NCBI GenBank assembly: GCA_037954665.1
Contig: JBBMOL010000099.1
Coordinates: 124,001 to 188,000 of the forward strand
DNA length: 64,000 nucleotides
Reading direction: 5' to 3'
DNA from: Laguncularia racemosa
Lineage: Eukaryota; Streptophyta; Magnoliopsida; Myrtales; Combretaceae
Below, one piece after another: positions 1 to 12,246 of the stretch. The translations under genes and the position numbers were made by a program. A model generated the notes under the pieces. The model was given only the letters and a program-made list of their open reading frames with translations, made no database searches and had not been told where the DNA came from. Position 1 is the first letter of the stretch. Each line of letters starts with the position of its first letter.

Positions 1-28
1 GATTTTCTTTTTCTGTGAAACTTTCCAG

Positions 29-3000
29 GTACACTGGTCTATATTTGGCCCTCTTTATAGCTACATTAATCCAGTATTTTGTTACTGCTGGTTCATCTCC
101 TGGGTAAATCTGAATGACTTGGAAAATAAATTTTCTTTTACGTAAATGCATCAGAAATGTATGAAGCATTTAGGGCTTCTGTATGAGTAAGTTTGATATG
201 CTTTTGGTCATATTTGATAGCTAGCCAATTGAGACATTTTTGGAAGCTCTTTACAGAACCACAGGAGAAATTAGTGACTTCATAAAGTGCAAAGCATAAC
301 TGTTTCTTGGAAAAAGACCAGGAGGAAGGAAAACTTCAACCATTTTCTACTGGCCCCATTTTTGTCAATGTAAGCTAGGTACTTATTTAAATGAGCTCTT
401 CTTGTGGAAAAGAGTGCCTATATGACATTAGCTTGATTGAGAAGAACAGATGATCAAGACTTGTGGATCTTCGGCTTTGCATATAATATTGGGGATGATT
501 TTCTCATTGTATAATAGGATGGACATCATTGGAAATGATTGTTGTCCATATTTTATAGGAAGAATGGATAGTTTCGGCTGTTTTCTCTTGGCACTTTTTC
601 CTGATGCTGCAAAATTGAGATTTTACCCAGACTGTTTCAAGTTGATGTTAAGATTGTTTATGCATGGGAAAATTTCAAATCTCTCAATATTGTCAATTTC
701 TATCCATGGACATTCATTCTATTGATGAATTCTTTCCTCTTCCCTAATTTTCCCTGGCTTTCCTCAATCTTTTTTTCCTTTTATACTTTCTGAAATGTTC
801 TTCCTTTTTATCCCTTCACTTTGTTGATTTCTTAGGCCTTTTGTTCTAGTTAGGAATTATCACTAAGCAAAGTTGGTTTGGTAGTCAGCACTTTCTCTAG
901 TTAGTGGCTTTTTTGGCACTATACAGTAATGCAGGATGAAAGTTTCATTTATTGGCTAGAGTTTGATGGTTAATATGGTAATTGAAAATAACCAAAAGTG
1001 GAAGCATCTTTATAGAAGCCCTACATGAAAAAAAAGCCCTACATGAAATAATTCATGCTTTTCTGATGCATTTACTGCTATTCACAATTTCAATAGGCAG
1101 CTTTCACTGAAATACAGTAGCTTCCTCTGATGGTTTTATGTTTTTTCAGATATGTACTTGATGCAATGCATGCGGTGCATGAATCCAATGCATTGTTTAG
1201 GAGAAGATCAACATCTTCCAAGTAAGGACCTACCCCCTGATTTATAACATCTTCCAGTGGATTATATATTTAATTCATCTCATTTACGCATTTCATTATA
1301 ATGTTCAAGCAAAACGGAAGCTTAATTGTGACCATTGACAGTAACCAGCCAGGAAGAAGTAATTCAACATCTTGGTCAAAGATGGTTATGGAATTATACC
1401 CTCCTGGTGTTTTCATTAGGTAGGTCTCCTTAGAGGTAGTAAATTTTAGTCTAACCATTGGATATCATGGCCACATGTCTTTTCTCTTGATTGTTTGCAT
1501 ATTTTATCCATGACTGTTTTCCTCTATTAATGCTTCTAATATATCTAAGACCATTCCATTATTCATGCGCTATGATTCTAATTATGTAATAAAAAATTTC
1601 TGTAATGACTTCTTTGGATCCTTATGCAGAACCTTGACATGCTCCTATTGCAATATCGAGCAGGTACTTGATCCTTCTGGAAAGCTACGGTTTTACAAAT
1701 TTGCTAAGTTGAACTAAAGTGTATTTTGATATGATTATTGTTTGCTTGGCTTGTTTATATGTGTGTCTTTGCTAATGCAACAGGGTGGTAAATAATTTGG
1801 CCATTCATTAAGGGGTGTGTGTGTTTTTATGTGCTTTATTGTGCTCATTTGTCTGCACATTATATTTAGTCAGTTTGTAGGTTTTTCCTTTATTTGAGGC
1901 TGGCTGTGGCATCAATGAAGTCAATGGATGATATCATGATATGTGTCACTGCTGTTGGGGGGGAAAAAAAAATCAAATGGCTATAATTGCCTCCATCTTT
2001 TCCTTCAGAAAGCTATATATATTTTTTTGGTTAATTGCAAATATTCTCTTTCAATTGGCTTGTCTCCTGATTGCAATTCCTTGGATATTTCTAGCTCTAT
2101 CCATTGGCTGATTTGAGTACCTTTAGAAGGAAGAAACAGTTCATAATTATCTGTAGTCAGTCAGAAGGAAGTGGTTGCAGTTGCTTACTATGAGAGGATA
2201 CCAAGTAATAGGGCTGTAAATGAGTTGAGTTGAGATAATATAATGCTTAATTTAATGTGGAATTTCAAAGCTTAAGCTCGAGTTTGAACTGCATCAAGCT
2301 TTTGATCTTAAGCTTCAGCTTGACTTGAAGTGTTACTCGATAATTTCGAATTCAATTAAGATTAAACCTGTTGTGACTTGATAATTTAAAAAAAAAAATG
2401 CTATTAATTTAATTAAATAATATTGATACTTAGTTAGACTCAAACTCAATTGACATTTAGACTCAATTTGAGTTCAATAAGTTTTGCAAGTTATTTGAGC
2501 CAAATATTATAAAGCTTGAGCTTAATTCAAGAAATTACTCGAGTAGTTTGGGCTTGAGTTCGACTCAACTATGGCTAAATCAAGTTTGAGTAAGTATCGA
2601 GCTGAACTTGAGTAGTTGGCAATTAGACTCATCTCATTTATACCCCTACCAGGGGGTAATGGTTTTGATCAATCCATTTCTTTAAACATCTCATGGTTTG
2701 GCAGTCCTATATCAAAGCAATATTTTGGAGCACTTTTGTGCTACTGCTACCATGACATATCTTGTAGAAGCCAGGTTATTCAGAAATTTCAGCTGCTTCT
2801 TGTTCTTGCTAAGATTAGAACTATGTGTCTAAGATTAAAAGTAGCTTTAAATTCCTTTTTTAAAATAAATTATCCATATTCAATTGGGGGTTTAGAGCTT
2901 TATGGCTGTATAATTTCTGAAAATGAAAGAAGCAAGTATCTTTCACTTGCTTATTCGATGAAGTTGAAATCAGTCTCATGCTAGCTCAAGTTTGATGGAA

Positions 3001-6000
3001 GCTGGACTTTTTTTGCAGCCACCACGGGCAAAGCATTGTCATGATTGTGACAAATGTGTTCTTCAGTTTGACCACCATTGTGTTTGGCTTGGAACATGCA
3101 TCGGTCAGGGTAATCATTGTAGATTTTGGTGAGTTTACTTGGCTACTCAACTTATAGATATATTTGGTAGTTACTGTCTCAACTATGATTTTTTTACAAA
3201 TGATTTATTACATCAGTAGTGGCATTGCAATTGGAAGACCTTTTACCGTGCTGTCTGTAAAAATAGGGGTGCTGCCACAATGCAGCTACATAAGTGATAG
3301 CAATGATTTTGCATTCACCTCATGGTCTTTTAGTGATAGCCAATGCAGGTCCTTCAATAAGCATTCCTCAAGCTGATTTGTTTTGAGTGCATTTTGACTT
3401 TAGTATACATCTATGTGGGATGTCCCTAAACTTGGGATTGTAGCTATTCTACCTGAATTAGACTTTCTTGTGTGTGATTCACTCATGTGGATTTTCAGAC
3501 ACATTTCAATATTTGATTTAATAATTCTGTCTTCTATCAAAATGGTGCTTTGAGGTTACATATTTTGTTTTCGCTATTTCTTACTTCCTGGTTTCTGAGG
3601 GTGAAATAGTTAGAAAGGTAGTGTTTGATTGTCACAAAAATGTGGTATTGGATTGGACAAATTTTTTTGTCCTGTGTTTGGTTGATAAAAATGAAAAAAG
3701 TACTGGACAAAAAATGAATATGGTACTAGACAAAAGGGCTAAATTTTGTATCATGTGTCATTCGGTACAAAATTTGTAATACTAGACAAAAAGTTAATTT
3801 TTTCAAATTCTCCAAACTGTCATTCCATTTCTTTTCCCTTGCATCAGACAAACATAAAATCCTTTCAAGAGCCTATTTAGAGTGTTGAACTTTATATTGA
3901 TGAAGATGTTACTTTGTTAAAAGGTAGTTCCTATATTGTCGCCATTTATAATGAGGATATTGATTTAATTTATTTATTATTGGAATTTACAAAATGCATT
4001 AAAGTATTGTAATTTAAATACAATTATAGTTACAAAAAATTAAAGCAAATTATTGTAATGCAATATATATTAATTTGTTATAATATTAATATAATTAACA
4101 TTAAATATAATTTATAATTTTTTACGACAATTTTTAAAAATTATTAATATAATTTTTAGAACATATTATATTATTAAATATAACATAAATTATTGTAATT
4201 TATAATATGAATTATTAATTTTTTTTAATCAATGGATTTACATGAATTATTTTATATAATTTATAATCTCTTCAAATAGTATTTTCTTATAATAATATCA
4301 AATATATATAAATAACTATGATATCCTTAAAAAGGGTATAATTATCAAATTTACTATATTCAGTACAGTACTTCGTAATTCTAAATAATGGACAGCACAA
4401 AAATCCTTGTCCAGTACTGAACAAACCAAACGTGTTACAAAAATTTTTTTTGTCCAGTTTTTCTTATTTTGTATTGTCCAGTACCAGTAACCAAATGCTA
4501 CTAAAGTGAGTGTCATAGCATAATCAATGTCATAGTATGTTATTGTTGCAGATTATGGAATGTCACGGTGTCTGCTGGTAGTCTTAGCTTTCAAGCAAAT
4601 ACGATGCCAATACAACTGGAACTTTATATTGATTGCTTGTAGTTGAACCTGTTATACATTTAGGTTATTTTAAAGTCTGGTGGCAACTCTTGCAAATCTT
4701 AATCTTTTGCATTTATGTTGTTGCTGCTTTCTCATTTTGGCATTTATTCTTTAAAGCCTCTAAACCTGGTGAACTGCAATTGATCTGCTCTTAAACATGT
4801 TTCGTGATGCCCTTATTCTTGCCTGACAGTTCAGATGTTGCACTTTATTGTCCTAGGTGGTACATTTGTGAAGAGACAGCACTATGCATGTGGACTGGCA
4901 TTCTGTATGTTACATACCTGAAGAGCAATATAACAAAGTTTTGGTGTGTTTTCTTCTGAAACTCTTTCCTTACTATTTCTTCCTAAAACTGTCTTTAAGT
5001 GGATTTCACATACATGAGCACAGAAGGATGTGTTTCGGCAAAAGAGATGCAGTGAACGATTAGGTTAAGGAAACTTTTGAAAGTAAAACCAGCTGAATTT
5101 TGAAATTTGCATGCATTGTATCCCCTCAGTCATGTGGGGCCCAGTTTCCCTGCACGTGTCACCTGAAAATGATATTTTAATACCATGTCATCTTATTTAG
5201 TATACATGAAATCAAATACTTTTTTATGTAATTTTTGAATAAGTAATCTACCTACTGATTAAAAGGAAAAATTGAGGAAAGGAAACATGATTGAGATCCA
5301 GTCGTGGCCTTGATTGTCAATTACCAGAATACAAGCCTGTACTGACTTATGTTGGTCTTTATTGGACATCTTCAAAAAAATATCCAAACATCCTAAATTG
5401 AAAACACAAAGCAAGAATACACTATCACCTATACTGGAAAGAGGACCGACCAAAATGCATAGGTAGAGAATGAGTTGAATAACAGAATAATTATAAAATG
5501 CGCAATCTTCATATATAAGCTTTTCATTAGACAATATATCCAACATATCATGCTCCAGATAAATTTAACATCTTTCGTTATAACAAAATAGTAAAATGGG
5601 AATAACCTCAAAATTGAAAAGAAAGTACCTTGAAAATGAGGGTCCTAATTCCCCTGGTATGATGATTTGCTTGTTCATGAAATAAGCATAACCCAGGTTG
5701 CCTTCAGTTGGGTTTTTTTCCTCTTGGGTTAATATGATGGGTTTTTTAACCATAGGGTTGGGTGAGCTTATCTACTTTGATGATGTATGTTATCTATGCC
5801 AAATTATTAGGAGCATGGCTTTTTCAGGGAACATGTGTTTGGCCAAAAAAATGGTGACATATGTTGATAGAGGTGGCCTCACAGGACCTATGGGATGTGG
5901 TCGATAATTAAAAAATTCAGGGTTCCTTTATCAATTTAAAAGTTTTTGCGGGCATCAATGTAATTTACCATGAGTTTGTGTTAGTTGTTTGATATATCAT

Positions 6001-9000
6001 AATTGAGCTTGATGAAGGTGCAATCACTATTTTGCTTGGTCTCTTCATTAAAGGACTCTGTAAATGGCATACTGTGTTTTCTTTCAGGTGGAAGGATATT
6101 ATTATGATAATACTTTTGGTTGTTTTATCAATTTCCCTTGTCTTTCTGGTTCTCCTTTTGCTGTTTCATAGGTATGGCCTCTTTTTTTTGTTTCCTTCCT
6201 TTTTTTCTTTAATTTTTTTTCCCTTTTGAGCATTGTATTTTCTATTATGCCTTTCTCTTTACAGATTTTGTTTGGATTTTAAGCTCACATTGTGGGTTGT
6301 AACTGAGTTTTTCCGAGTTGTGACATTTACTTGCACCCTTCATCACATTGCCATGCACTTTTCTTGCTTTCTTGTTTTTCCTGGATGTAGAATGAATTGA
6401 ATGTGTTTGCCAGTCTTTCTGAATAAGACTAGTGATGATCCAGTTGGTGGCATTATTTATTGCATTTGTAAATTAAACATTTTAGGTTGAAATTTTAATT
6501 GACTGGGGACATTCCTTAACTAAGAATGGCTGTCTTTTGAGCTGCGAGAAACAAAAGATATTTTTGTCCCCTAATGTTGTCTGGATCATGATCCTTAAAG
6601 CAGGATCTTCATGGATCTGAATATTAGATCACTCTGCCTAGTAAGCATGGTTCTCATCTAGATATGAAGTTAATGTGGCAAGTATGAAGGCATGCAACAT
6701 TGTTTGTATTAATGATTTGATGCAGTGAGTGGCATGAAAAATAAAATCAATCAATGATTGATCTTAGAAATCAAAACAGATTAACAAAATCTCCCTCAAA
6801 GTATTCTAAATTTTATGAAGTGATAAAAGTTTCCTGTAACAAGAAAAAGATGAATATGTATCGTTTCAAAAGAAAATTAGCATGACTGGCATGCCCACCA
6901 ACACTCCCACCAGCACGGGCATGTTTGAGATTGTGTTAACTTTGCACCCATCAGCATGGGTATGTTTGGGCTGGTGTTATCCTGCATGCCTACTTGCACA
7001 GGTGTGTTTTCTTGTGTTGTCTTCGGTTGTTCTGCTCTGCATCATTCTCTCTCACTTGAGAATAACTCAACCTCAAGTTTTCTTTTGGATACAAAGGTAC
7101 ATCGTTGGGATAAAAAGGAAATATATTAGCCATATTGAATGTTTTTGAAATGTCTATATTATTAGGCAATCCAACTATATAGGCATTATCATTAACATTC
7201 TACATAATCTAGTATGGGCCATACTTCTTAGGCTGTAGCTTCTTATACTTCCCCATTGGAAGTCTCTTTCTTTGTAGGAACACCATCACTTAATCACCTA
7301 TTGAGAATAATTTCTTCCTACGATGTTGATCTATTGCTGCTTTGTACTTAGCATTAGCTTAATCTATCTTGCCTTGCACCTCTGTTGTTAGTAGCTGTTT
7401 TACAATCGGCGCTTGTACAATTTTGGACTCTCTTCTAATACCCTTCATCACCTTTTTCAATTACTTGATTGTGAGAAAGGAACATCCTTCCACCTTAAAA
7501 GGTTTAGAATCATTCACTAACTTCAAAAGTGAGAGAGTAAACTTCACTATCTTTTTTCCAATCTATATACGCACTCTACCTGCATGCTAGGCATTGACAT
7601 CATACTACCAAGGTCAATTGAATAAGAAGTGACGAGCATCCGTATCCAATATATCACAATACATCTCATCTTGATATTTACCAATGGAAAAAAGGTACTT
7701 TGTAGTGTTCTTTTACCTCAATCTTTTCTGCTATCTTAATCCATCCAAGGGTATATGGATTAGGATGCTTCTCTATCAGTAATTGCAACATTTGCATAGC
7801 TTCCTTATCTATGATGTTTTTACAATTGACCCTATTTATTATCAATTCAAAGATTCTTCCATGCAAAACAACTGATCCATTGAGTTTGTTCCCCATGCTT
7901 TGGTGCTAGCATCAACTTCTTGATTATATAAACATACTCATCATCCCCATCAGGCTAATAATTAATTCCATCTTCGTCATCCCTCTCTACTATGTTGACT
8001 CCTCTTTTGTTGGGACACGCTCATTAAACTGATGTCCAAGTTGATTAAAATAGTAATACTTTTCCAATATTGACTTCGCATAAGGATTGTTCTATCTTAG
8101 TGTGTCCTTCGTCTCAACTAGTTTCTTGCTTGTTGCTTTCTCTTCTTTCTTATCGTTAACACTCCTCTTTGCATCTCCAAGGTAATCATATTCTTCTCAA
8201 TCACAGATTTAATAGAACTTTTAGCCTTGAATCTACTACTACCACCATCAAACTAACTACTCTTCCTGCAACATCAATTTAGCCTTAAGAGCCATGTTTT
8301 AAGCCTCATTTAAACTGCATAGAACATGGACTTCGATTTTATCCCAAATTTGCAGTTTCAATCCATCCAGGTATCTAGTCATGTGTTGAACTTTACTCTC
8401 TCTTAGGTCATTCCTCTTTGCTAACCGCATGAATTTGCGTTATATTCATATGCAATCCTCTGCCTTGGTAACATTGCTGATATTGCTGAAAGAGGATCTA
8501 TTCATAATCGGGAGGTAGGAAATCCCGTTGCAACAACTGCTTCATCCTATATCAAGTTTTCATTGGTTGTGTGCCCTTGTGGTACCTCTTGCTTTGGATT
8601 ATCTCCCACCAAGGCAACACACCTCTCTTCAATCTACATGCAACTAATTTCACCCTCCTTTCCTCAAGAATTTCCATATACTTGAAAAATCCATCAATTT
8701 CAACAATCCAATAAATGAAATCTATATTATTTAAATTATGGTTAAAGTTGAGAATATCAACCTTCAACTTGAATTCTCCGCTATTTCTATAGTCAAACCC
8801 ACATTCATTTCTCCTTTTTCTGCTACCACCACTACCTTTCTTATGTGATTATTGCTTCTCAAACAATACATTATCTTCTTCCTTGGAATCATCATCATAC
8901 ATCTATAACTCACGATTTGCAGCTATAATCTGACAATAGGATCACCGCACACATGCTTTGTCCTTGGTTACATTCCACCGCCATTTCTATTTCTGTTGGC

Positions 9001-10717
9001 ATCGAATCCCATCGCATTGAAATACTTGATCATGTAATCAAAGCACTGTTCTAAATATCGAAATCTCTAATTCATGTTATCCAACACCACCCTTTGAGCT
9101 TGCACTTTGGTTTGTAGGGTTTTCACATCCCGAGCAACATCCGGGACATGATCACCTCCTAAACTACCATCTCTTAACATCATTGCAAGAATTTCTTGCT
9201 CTGATACTAACTGACGCAACAAGTAGCATGAAAAACAAAATCAATCAACGATTGATCTTAGAAATCAAACTAGATTAACAAAATCTCTCAAAGTATTCTA
9301 AATTTTATTAAGTGAAAAAGATGAATATATGTCGTTTAAAAAAAAAACCTTAATTCCTAAGCCTACATGGCCATAGCAAAGACACAGCATGAGCGTGTAG
9401 ATGTCTGTGTACTATTCTGTGAAGTTTTTTCTTTGGCATGCCCGGCACGTCCACCAACATGCCCACTAGCACAGGCATGTTTGAGACTCTGCTAACCTGG
9501 ATGCCCATCAACACAGGCGTGTTTGGGCCCGTGTTGTCTTGCATGCCTACCTGCATGGGTGTGTTTCTTTTTGTGTTGTCTTGGGTGGTTTTGCTCCGCA
9601 TCATGATTCTTTATGAGAAGGTAGGAGAATTTGGGGTCTTCTGCTTATATAAGACCAAACATATTAAATCATAAAAGTCTTGCCCTTTTTTGGATTTGGA
9701 TAGTCGATTAGTCTTGCTTCCCATAAATAGGGAGACAAGTATCGGTTCATGCCATATGTCAGTTTAGATTTCTTTGGCACATAATTAGCTCGAGTATTAT
9801 AGATGTTTCCAAATGTATGTGTTGAGTTACATTTATTGAGTTGAATTAAAATACACTGCTGTATTTTTGCTGATTGATGCTGGCAGGACAATGCAAATGT
9901 TATTTTTTGTATCAGTTTATGCCTGCTTAAGAGTGATCGTTTTGTTCTTCTGAAGCACAAATTATTATGACTTTCCTAGAATGTTTAGAAGTCTTCAGGT
10001 TGTGTGAAGTGCTAATTTAACAAATGAAAAAGAAGCCCAATCAAATAGGGAAAGAAAGAAATTTCTAAGAGAAAAAGGAAACGATTCTAATTCTTGCTCT
10101 GCTGTTAATGCAGCTACCTTATTCTCACAAATCAAACAACATATGAACTTGTACGGCGAAAACGCATCCCTTATATGAGGTATGTCCTAATCTCTTTCTT
10201 TCTTTTTCTTGGATTAAAAAAAAAATTGGAGGAAACTTTATTTTTCTTGTTGCTCAAGTTTCTTTCAGCATTACCTGAGACATTAATTTTTGAAATGAGG
10301 TAAGGGTTGATTCTAATTATTTTTCTGTGACAGTAATTCACATAGTAAAAAAAATGATCAGTGTTGATTATTGATGTAGAGCCTTTCTTCATAAATCTCA
10401 AGTTGACAGGGCACAACCTGATCATGTAGAGTGAGAAATATACACAATACATTGAAATTGGCGATTATTCTGTAAATAAAAAGTACTTTGAACGTGCTTC
10501 TTGTATAGCTTGCTAAAGAACACTTATATGAATTTGCAGGGGAATTCCTGAAAGAGTATATCCTTTCAGTAAAGGAGCTTGTAGAAACTTGTACAATTTC
10601 TGTTGTGTTCAAAGTAGCATATACAATATGGAACGGCTGCCCACTGCACTGGAGCTCGAAGAAAAATGTAGACCCTATACATGTTGGGATGCTCTTACCT
10701 GCCGTTGCTGCTGTTGA
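29..10717 (+). CDS. PAT10: DHHC-type protein S-acyltransferase (PAT10-like), 3' part of gene, nine exons in window
   Basis: Transfers palmitate to cysteines of target proteins at endomembranes. Proposed exons: 29-103, 1150-1221, 1321-1419, 1630-1663, 3019-3128, 4857-4943, 6088-6171, 10114-10179, 10540-10717, all GT-AG; stop TGA 10715-10717. The joined frame gives about 267 residues; the N-terminus is upstream of the window. Exon 1 encodes a transmembrane segment ending in a SSPG motif. Exons 4-5 encode the cysteine-rich domain (TCSYCNIEQPPRAKHCHDC), with the catalytic DHHC at 3070-3081. Exons 6 and 7 encode further membrane segments (WYICEETALCMW; IIMIILLVVLSISLVFLVLL). The last exon carries the PERVYPF block and a cysteine-rich tail ending CRCCC. 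Order and motifs resemble Arabidopsis PAT10 (recalled, not searched). The acceptor of exon 3 is uncertain (see findings). The intron 6172-10113 holds a gypsy relic, and introns 1664-3018 and 3129-4856 hold MITE candidates. Confident on family, moderate on ortholog. Confidence 0.87.
2209..2648. mobile_element. Non-autonomous DNA transposon (hAT-like MITE candidate) in acyltransferase intron
   Basis: The ends are near-perfect inverted repeats: TAGGGCTGTAAATGAG on the left, and the reverse complement of CTCATTTATACCCCTA on the right (14 of 16 match). The body is full of TTGAG/CTCGAG-like short repeats and has no coding capacity. TIRs starting TAGGGNTGTAAA are common in plant hAT-like non-autonomous elements (family knowledge). 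The 8-bp flanks match poorly (4 of 8), so the superfamily is not settled. Confidence 0.5.
3619..4500. mobile_element. MITE-like element with degenerate inverted termini in acyltransferase intron
   Basis: The left end reads TAGTGTTTGATTGTC and continues into repeated GGACAAAAA/TACTGGACAA motifs. The right end is CCAGTAACCAAATGCTA, whose inverse (TAGCATTTGGTTACTGG) matches the left end, and the GTCCAGTACTG motif recurs inverted near it. The 880-bp body is very AT-rich with no open frame. It lies wholly inside the intron 3129-4856. No clear target duplication was found. Confidence 0.45.
6718..7044 (-). repeat. 3' LTR of intronic gypsy element
   Basis: 327 bp, homologous to 9212-9603. It lacks about 65 bp present in the other LTR around 9345-9420. 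It contains the same series of CACGGGCATGT/CACAGGTGTGT motifs that punctuate the other copy. Confidence 0.85.
7085..7390 (-). pseudogene. Integrase C-terminal remnant of gypsy element
   Basis: Minus-strand translation gives a typical Ty3/gypsy integrase tail. An ANAKYKAAIDQHRRKK block is followed, after one stop, by VMVFLQRKRLPMGKYKKL, KKYGPY, and then NDNAYIVGLPNNIDISKTF. This is the C-terminal DNA-binding region with its GPY-type motif. In-frame stops are present. The piece is joined near 7370-7390 to sequence that normally follows the protease, so this is the junction of the internal deletion. Confidence 0.7.
7590..7960 (-). pseudogene. Aspartic protease remnant of gypsy element
   Basis: Minus-strand ORF 7678-7896 contains LIINRVNCKNIIDKEAMQML, EKHPNPYTLGWIK and EVKEHYKVPF, the order seen in the plant gypsy protease region. 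A degraded CHILLGRPW-like block follows near 7590-7620. The aspartate of the D-S/T-G active site is not visible: the aligned residues read IINRVN, so this copy looks dead. Confidence 0.65.
8000..9190 (-). pseudogene. Degenerate gag of gypsy element
   Basis: The frame starts close to the primer-binding site with MMLRDGSLGG (near 9170). At 8552-8767 it has the capsid block DFIYWIVEIDGFFKYMEI, RRVKLVACRLKRG and PWWEIIQSKRYH, characteristic of plant Ty3/gypsy Gag. Several stops and frameshifts interrupt it. Confidence 0.65.
9212..9603 (-). repeat. 5' LTR of intronic gypsy element
   Basis: 392 bp, followed by the TGATT target duplication at 9604-9608. It is longer than the partner LTR because the other copy carries a deletion. 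Visible sequence divergence from 6718-7044 is substantial, so the insertion is old compared with the copia element in the neighbouring gene. Confidence 0.85.
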
Positions 10718-11730
10718 ATTTGAAGGCATTTAATGATTTTGTTAATTCTCTCATTCGTGTGGAACTTGGAATCAACATCGATGCATCCCATTTGTTTATG
10801 TAGTTAAGAAAAGAATGGAACATTGGAGTAGGATTTCCCCGGTTGTCCCTGAGTTCATAGGTTTGGTGTTGAAATGTTCTACTAGTATATGATTTGTCTG
10901 GGTCAAAGGCGATGTTTATTAGTGTTGCCCTAATCCCTTTCTAGCACTCGTGTTTTCTCCCTAATTTGTAGATACTGGATATGACTCTAAGAAATGACTC
11001 GACATTTTGAAGGAAGAGATGTGAAACTCTGAAAACATGACGCAGATCGACTTTGTCACGATTTTTATTAGTTGTGGATGGTTTGGGTAGCCTGCCTTCC
11101 AAAATTGTCTACTCATTTATGTTCCATAACTGTTTACACGGACTGTTTCAGGCCCATCTGCATACAATCACATGCTTCCATGCTACTAATCGGTGTAGAA
11201 AACCTAATTGTAACCCAGATAGAGTCCGTTTAAATGCTTGAGAACAAAAACTTGCTTGGACATGGTGAATATTCGAACAGAAGTTTAGCGAAGGTGCAAG
11301 GTAATGCCCTTTTGACCTAGCGAGCAATAGGCCCGGCTGTGCTAAAGAATTCAGTGGAAACATAGCGATGCATCCGAACATGCTGGGTCCAGAGGAATTG
11401 GGGAAAACAGAGTGTCTTCAATAAAGAGTGTCCTGCGGCTTACATGATCAAACACTTGGGAACTAGGACAGGAAAGTTAGAGCTGGACCTAGCTGTTTTA
11501 TTTGGTATATTGCTAGTTCATTATATCGATACAGGATCATTCACGTTTTACAGATGCACACCAATTGGATTGAATTCTCAAATGATGTTCAGGCCATTGC
11601 ATCGATCGATATCTTGGCCGGCAGCAACCTGACACACTTGAGATCACTTCCCAGACCCAGCTCCCACCGAATTGGCATATTGGGGAAATCAACTAAAATA
11701 TTGCTATTAAAAAAAAATTATTATAAAATA
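10718..11730. other. 3' flank of the acyltransferase gene, no further gene seen
   Basis: This covers the acyltransferase 3' UTR and spacer. An AATAAA motif lies at 11420-11425, but it is about 700 bp past the stop and may not be the polyadenylation signal used. Short open frames here lack family features. The MULE begins at its end. Confidence 0.5.
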
Positions 11731-11822
11731 GGGTATCTAGGAAAGTTATTTCTAAAATAGATAACAAAGTTGTAGGTCTAGAACGTGTTTTTAGTTGAGC
11801 CAAAATTGGCTCAAGTGAAGGC
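11731..11822 (+). repeat. Left terminal inverted repeat of MULE
   Basis: It begins GGGTATCTAGGAAAGTTATT and pairs with the inverse of 15804-15893. An AT-rich tract separates it from the end of the transposase relic. Confidence 0.65.
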
Positions 11823-12246
11823 TTAGACAATATAATTATACTCCGAATTTTTTAAAAATAATTTTTATGTTAATTATTATAATTTTTAAATTTATGAAAA
11901 TTATTTTTTTATTTTTATGTACAATTTTAATTTTTTTTTAAATAAAAAAATTGATTTGAGGAAATTCATCATTAAAAGAAAATTTGATGGTTATAAAAAA
12001 AGTTTAGAAAAGAATGTTAAAGAAAATATAAAAGCATAGATAGAAAAATAGAAAAAATAATAATTTATTAGAAAATGTTAATAAATTATAAATTTTCAAA
12101 TGGTAATGTACATGAATTGTAAATGTTCATGAATGATGTCCCTCATGCTACGTTAAAACAGATAAATGAAATGGATGAAAACAGAAAATGTTAGCATTAT
12201 ATAGACAACGATTCAATATCATAAATGTGCCAAGCTAAGTTAAGAT

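Larger units (their letters stand above)
6718..9603 (-). mobile_element. Internally deleted Ty3/gypsy LTR retrotransposon inside acyltransferase intron
   Basis: Two direct repeats start TGA(T/C)GCA and end GCATCA. They are flanked by a perfect 5-bp target duplication TGATT (6713-6717 and 9604-9608). On the minus strand the order is 5' LTR, a primer-binding-like site (GTTAGTATCAGAGC, next to 9212), gag relic, protease relic, the last part of integrase, a purine tract (near 7045-7057) and 3' LTR. Reverse transcriptase, RNase H and most of integrase are missing, so the element is 2.9 kb. It is antisense to the host gene, entirely intronic, and no splice site of the gene is disturbed. Confidence 0.88.

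Noticed and set aside
450..725. 91-residue plus-strand open frame
   Set aside because: It lies inside the first intron of the acyltransferase gene, with no family features; the exons on either side join in frame without it.
1310..1419. A frameshift lesion in the acyltransferase gene
   Set aside because: The 110-bp reading of this exon breaks the frame, but an alternative acceptor at 1320/1321 and exon skipping both keep it, so a lesion need not be invoked.
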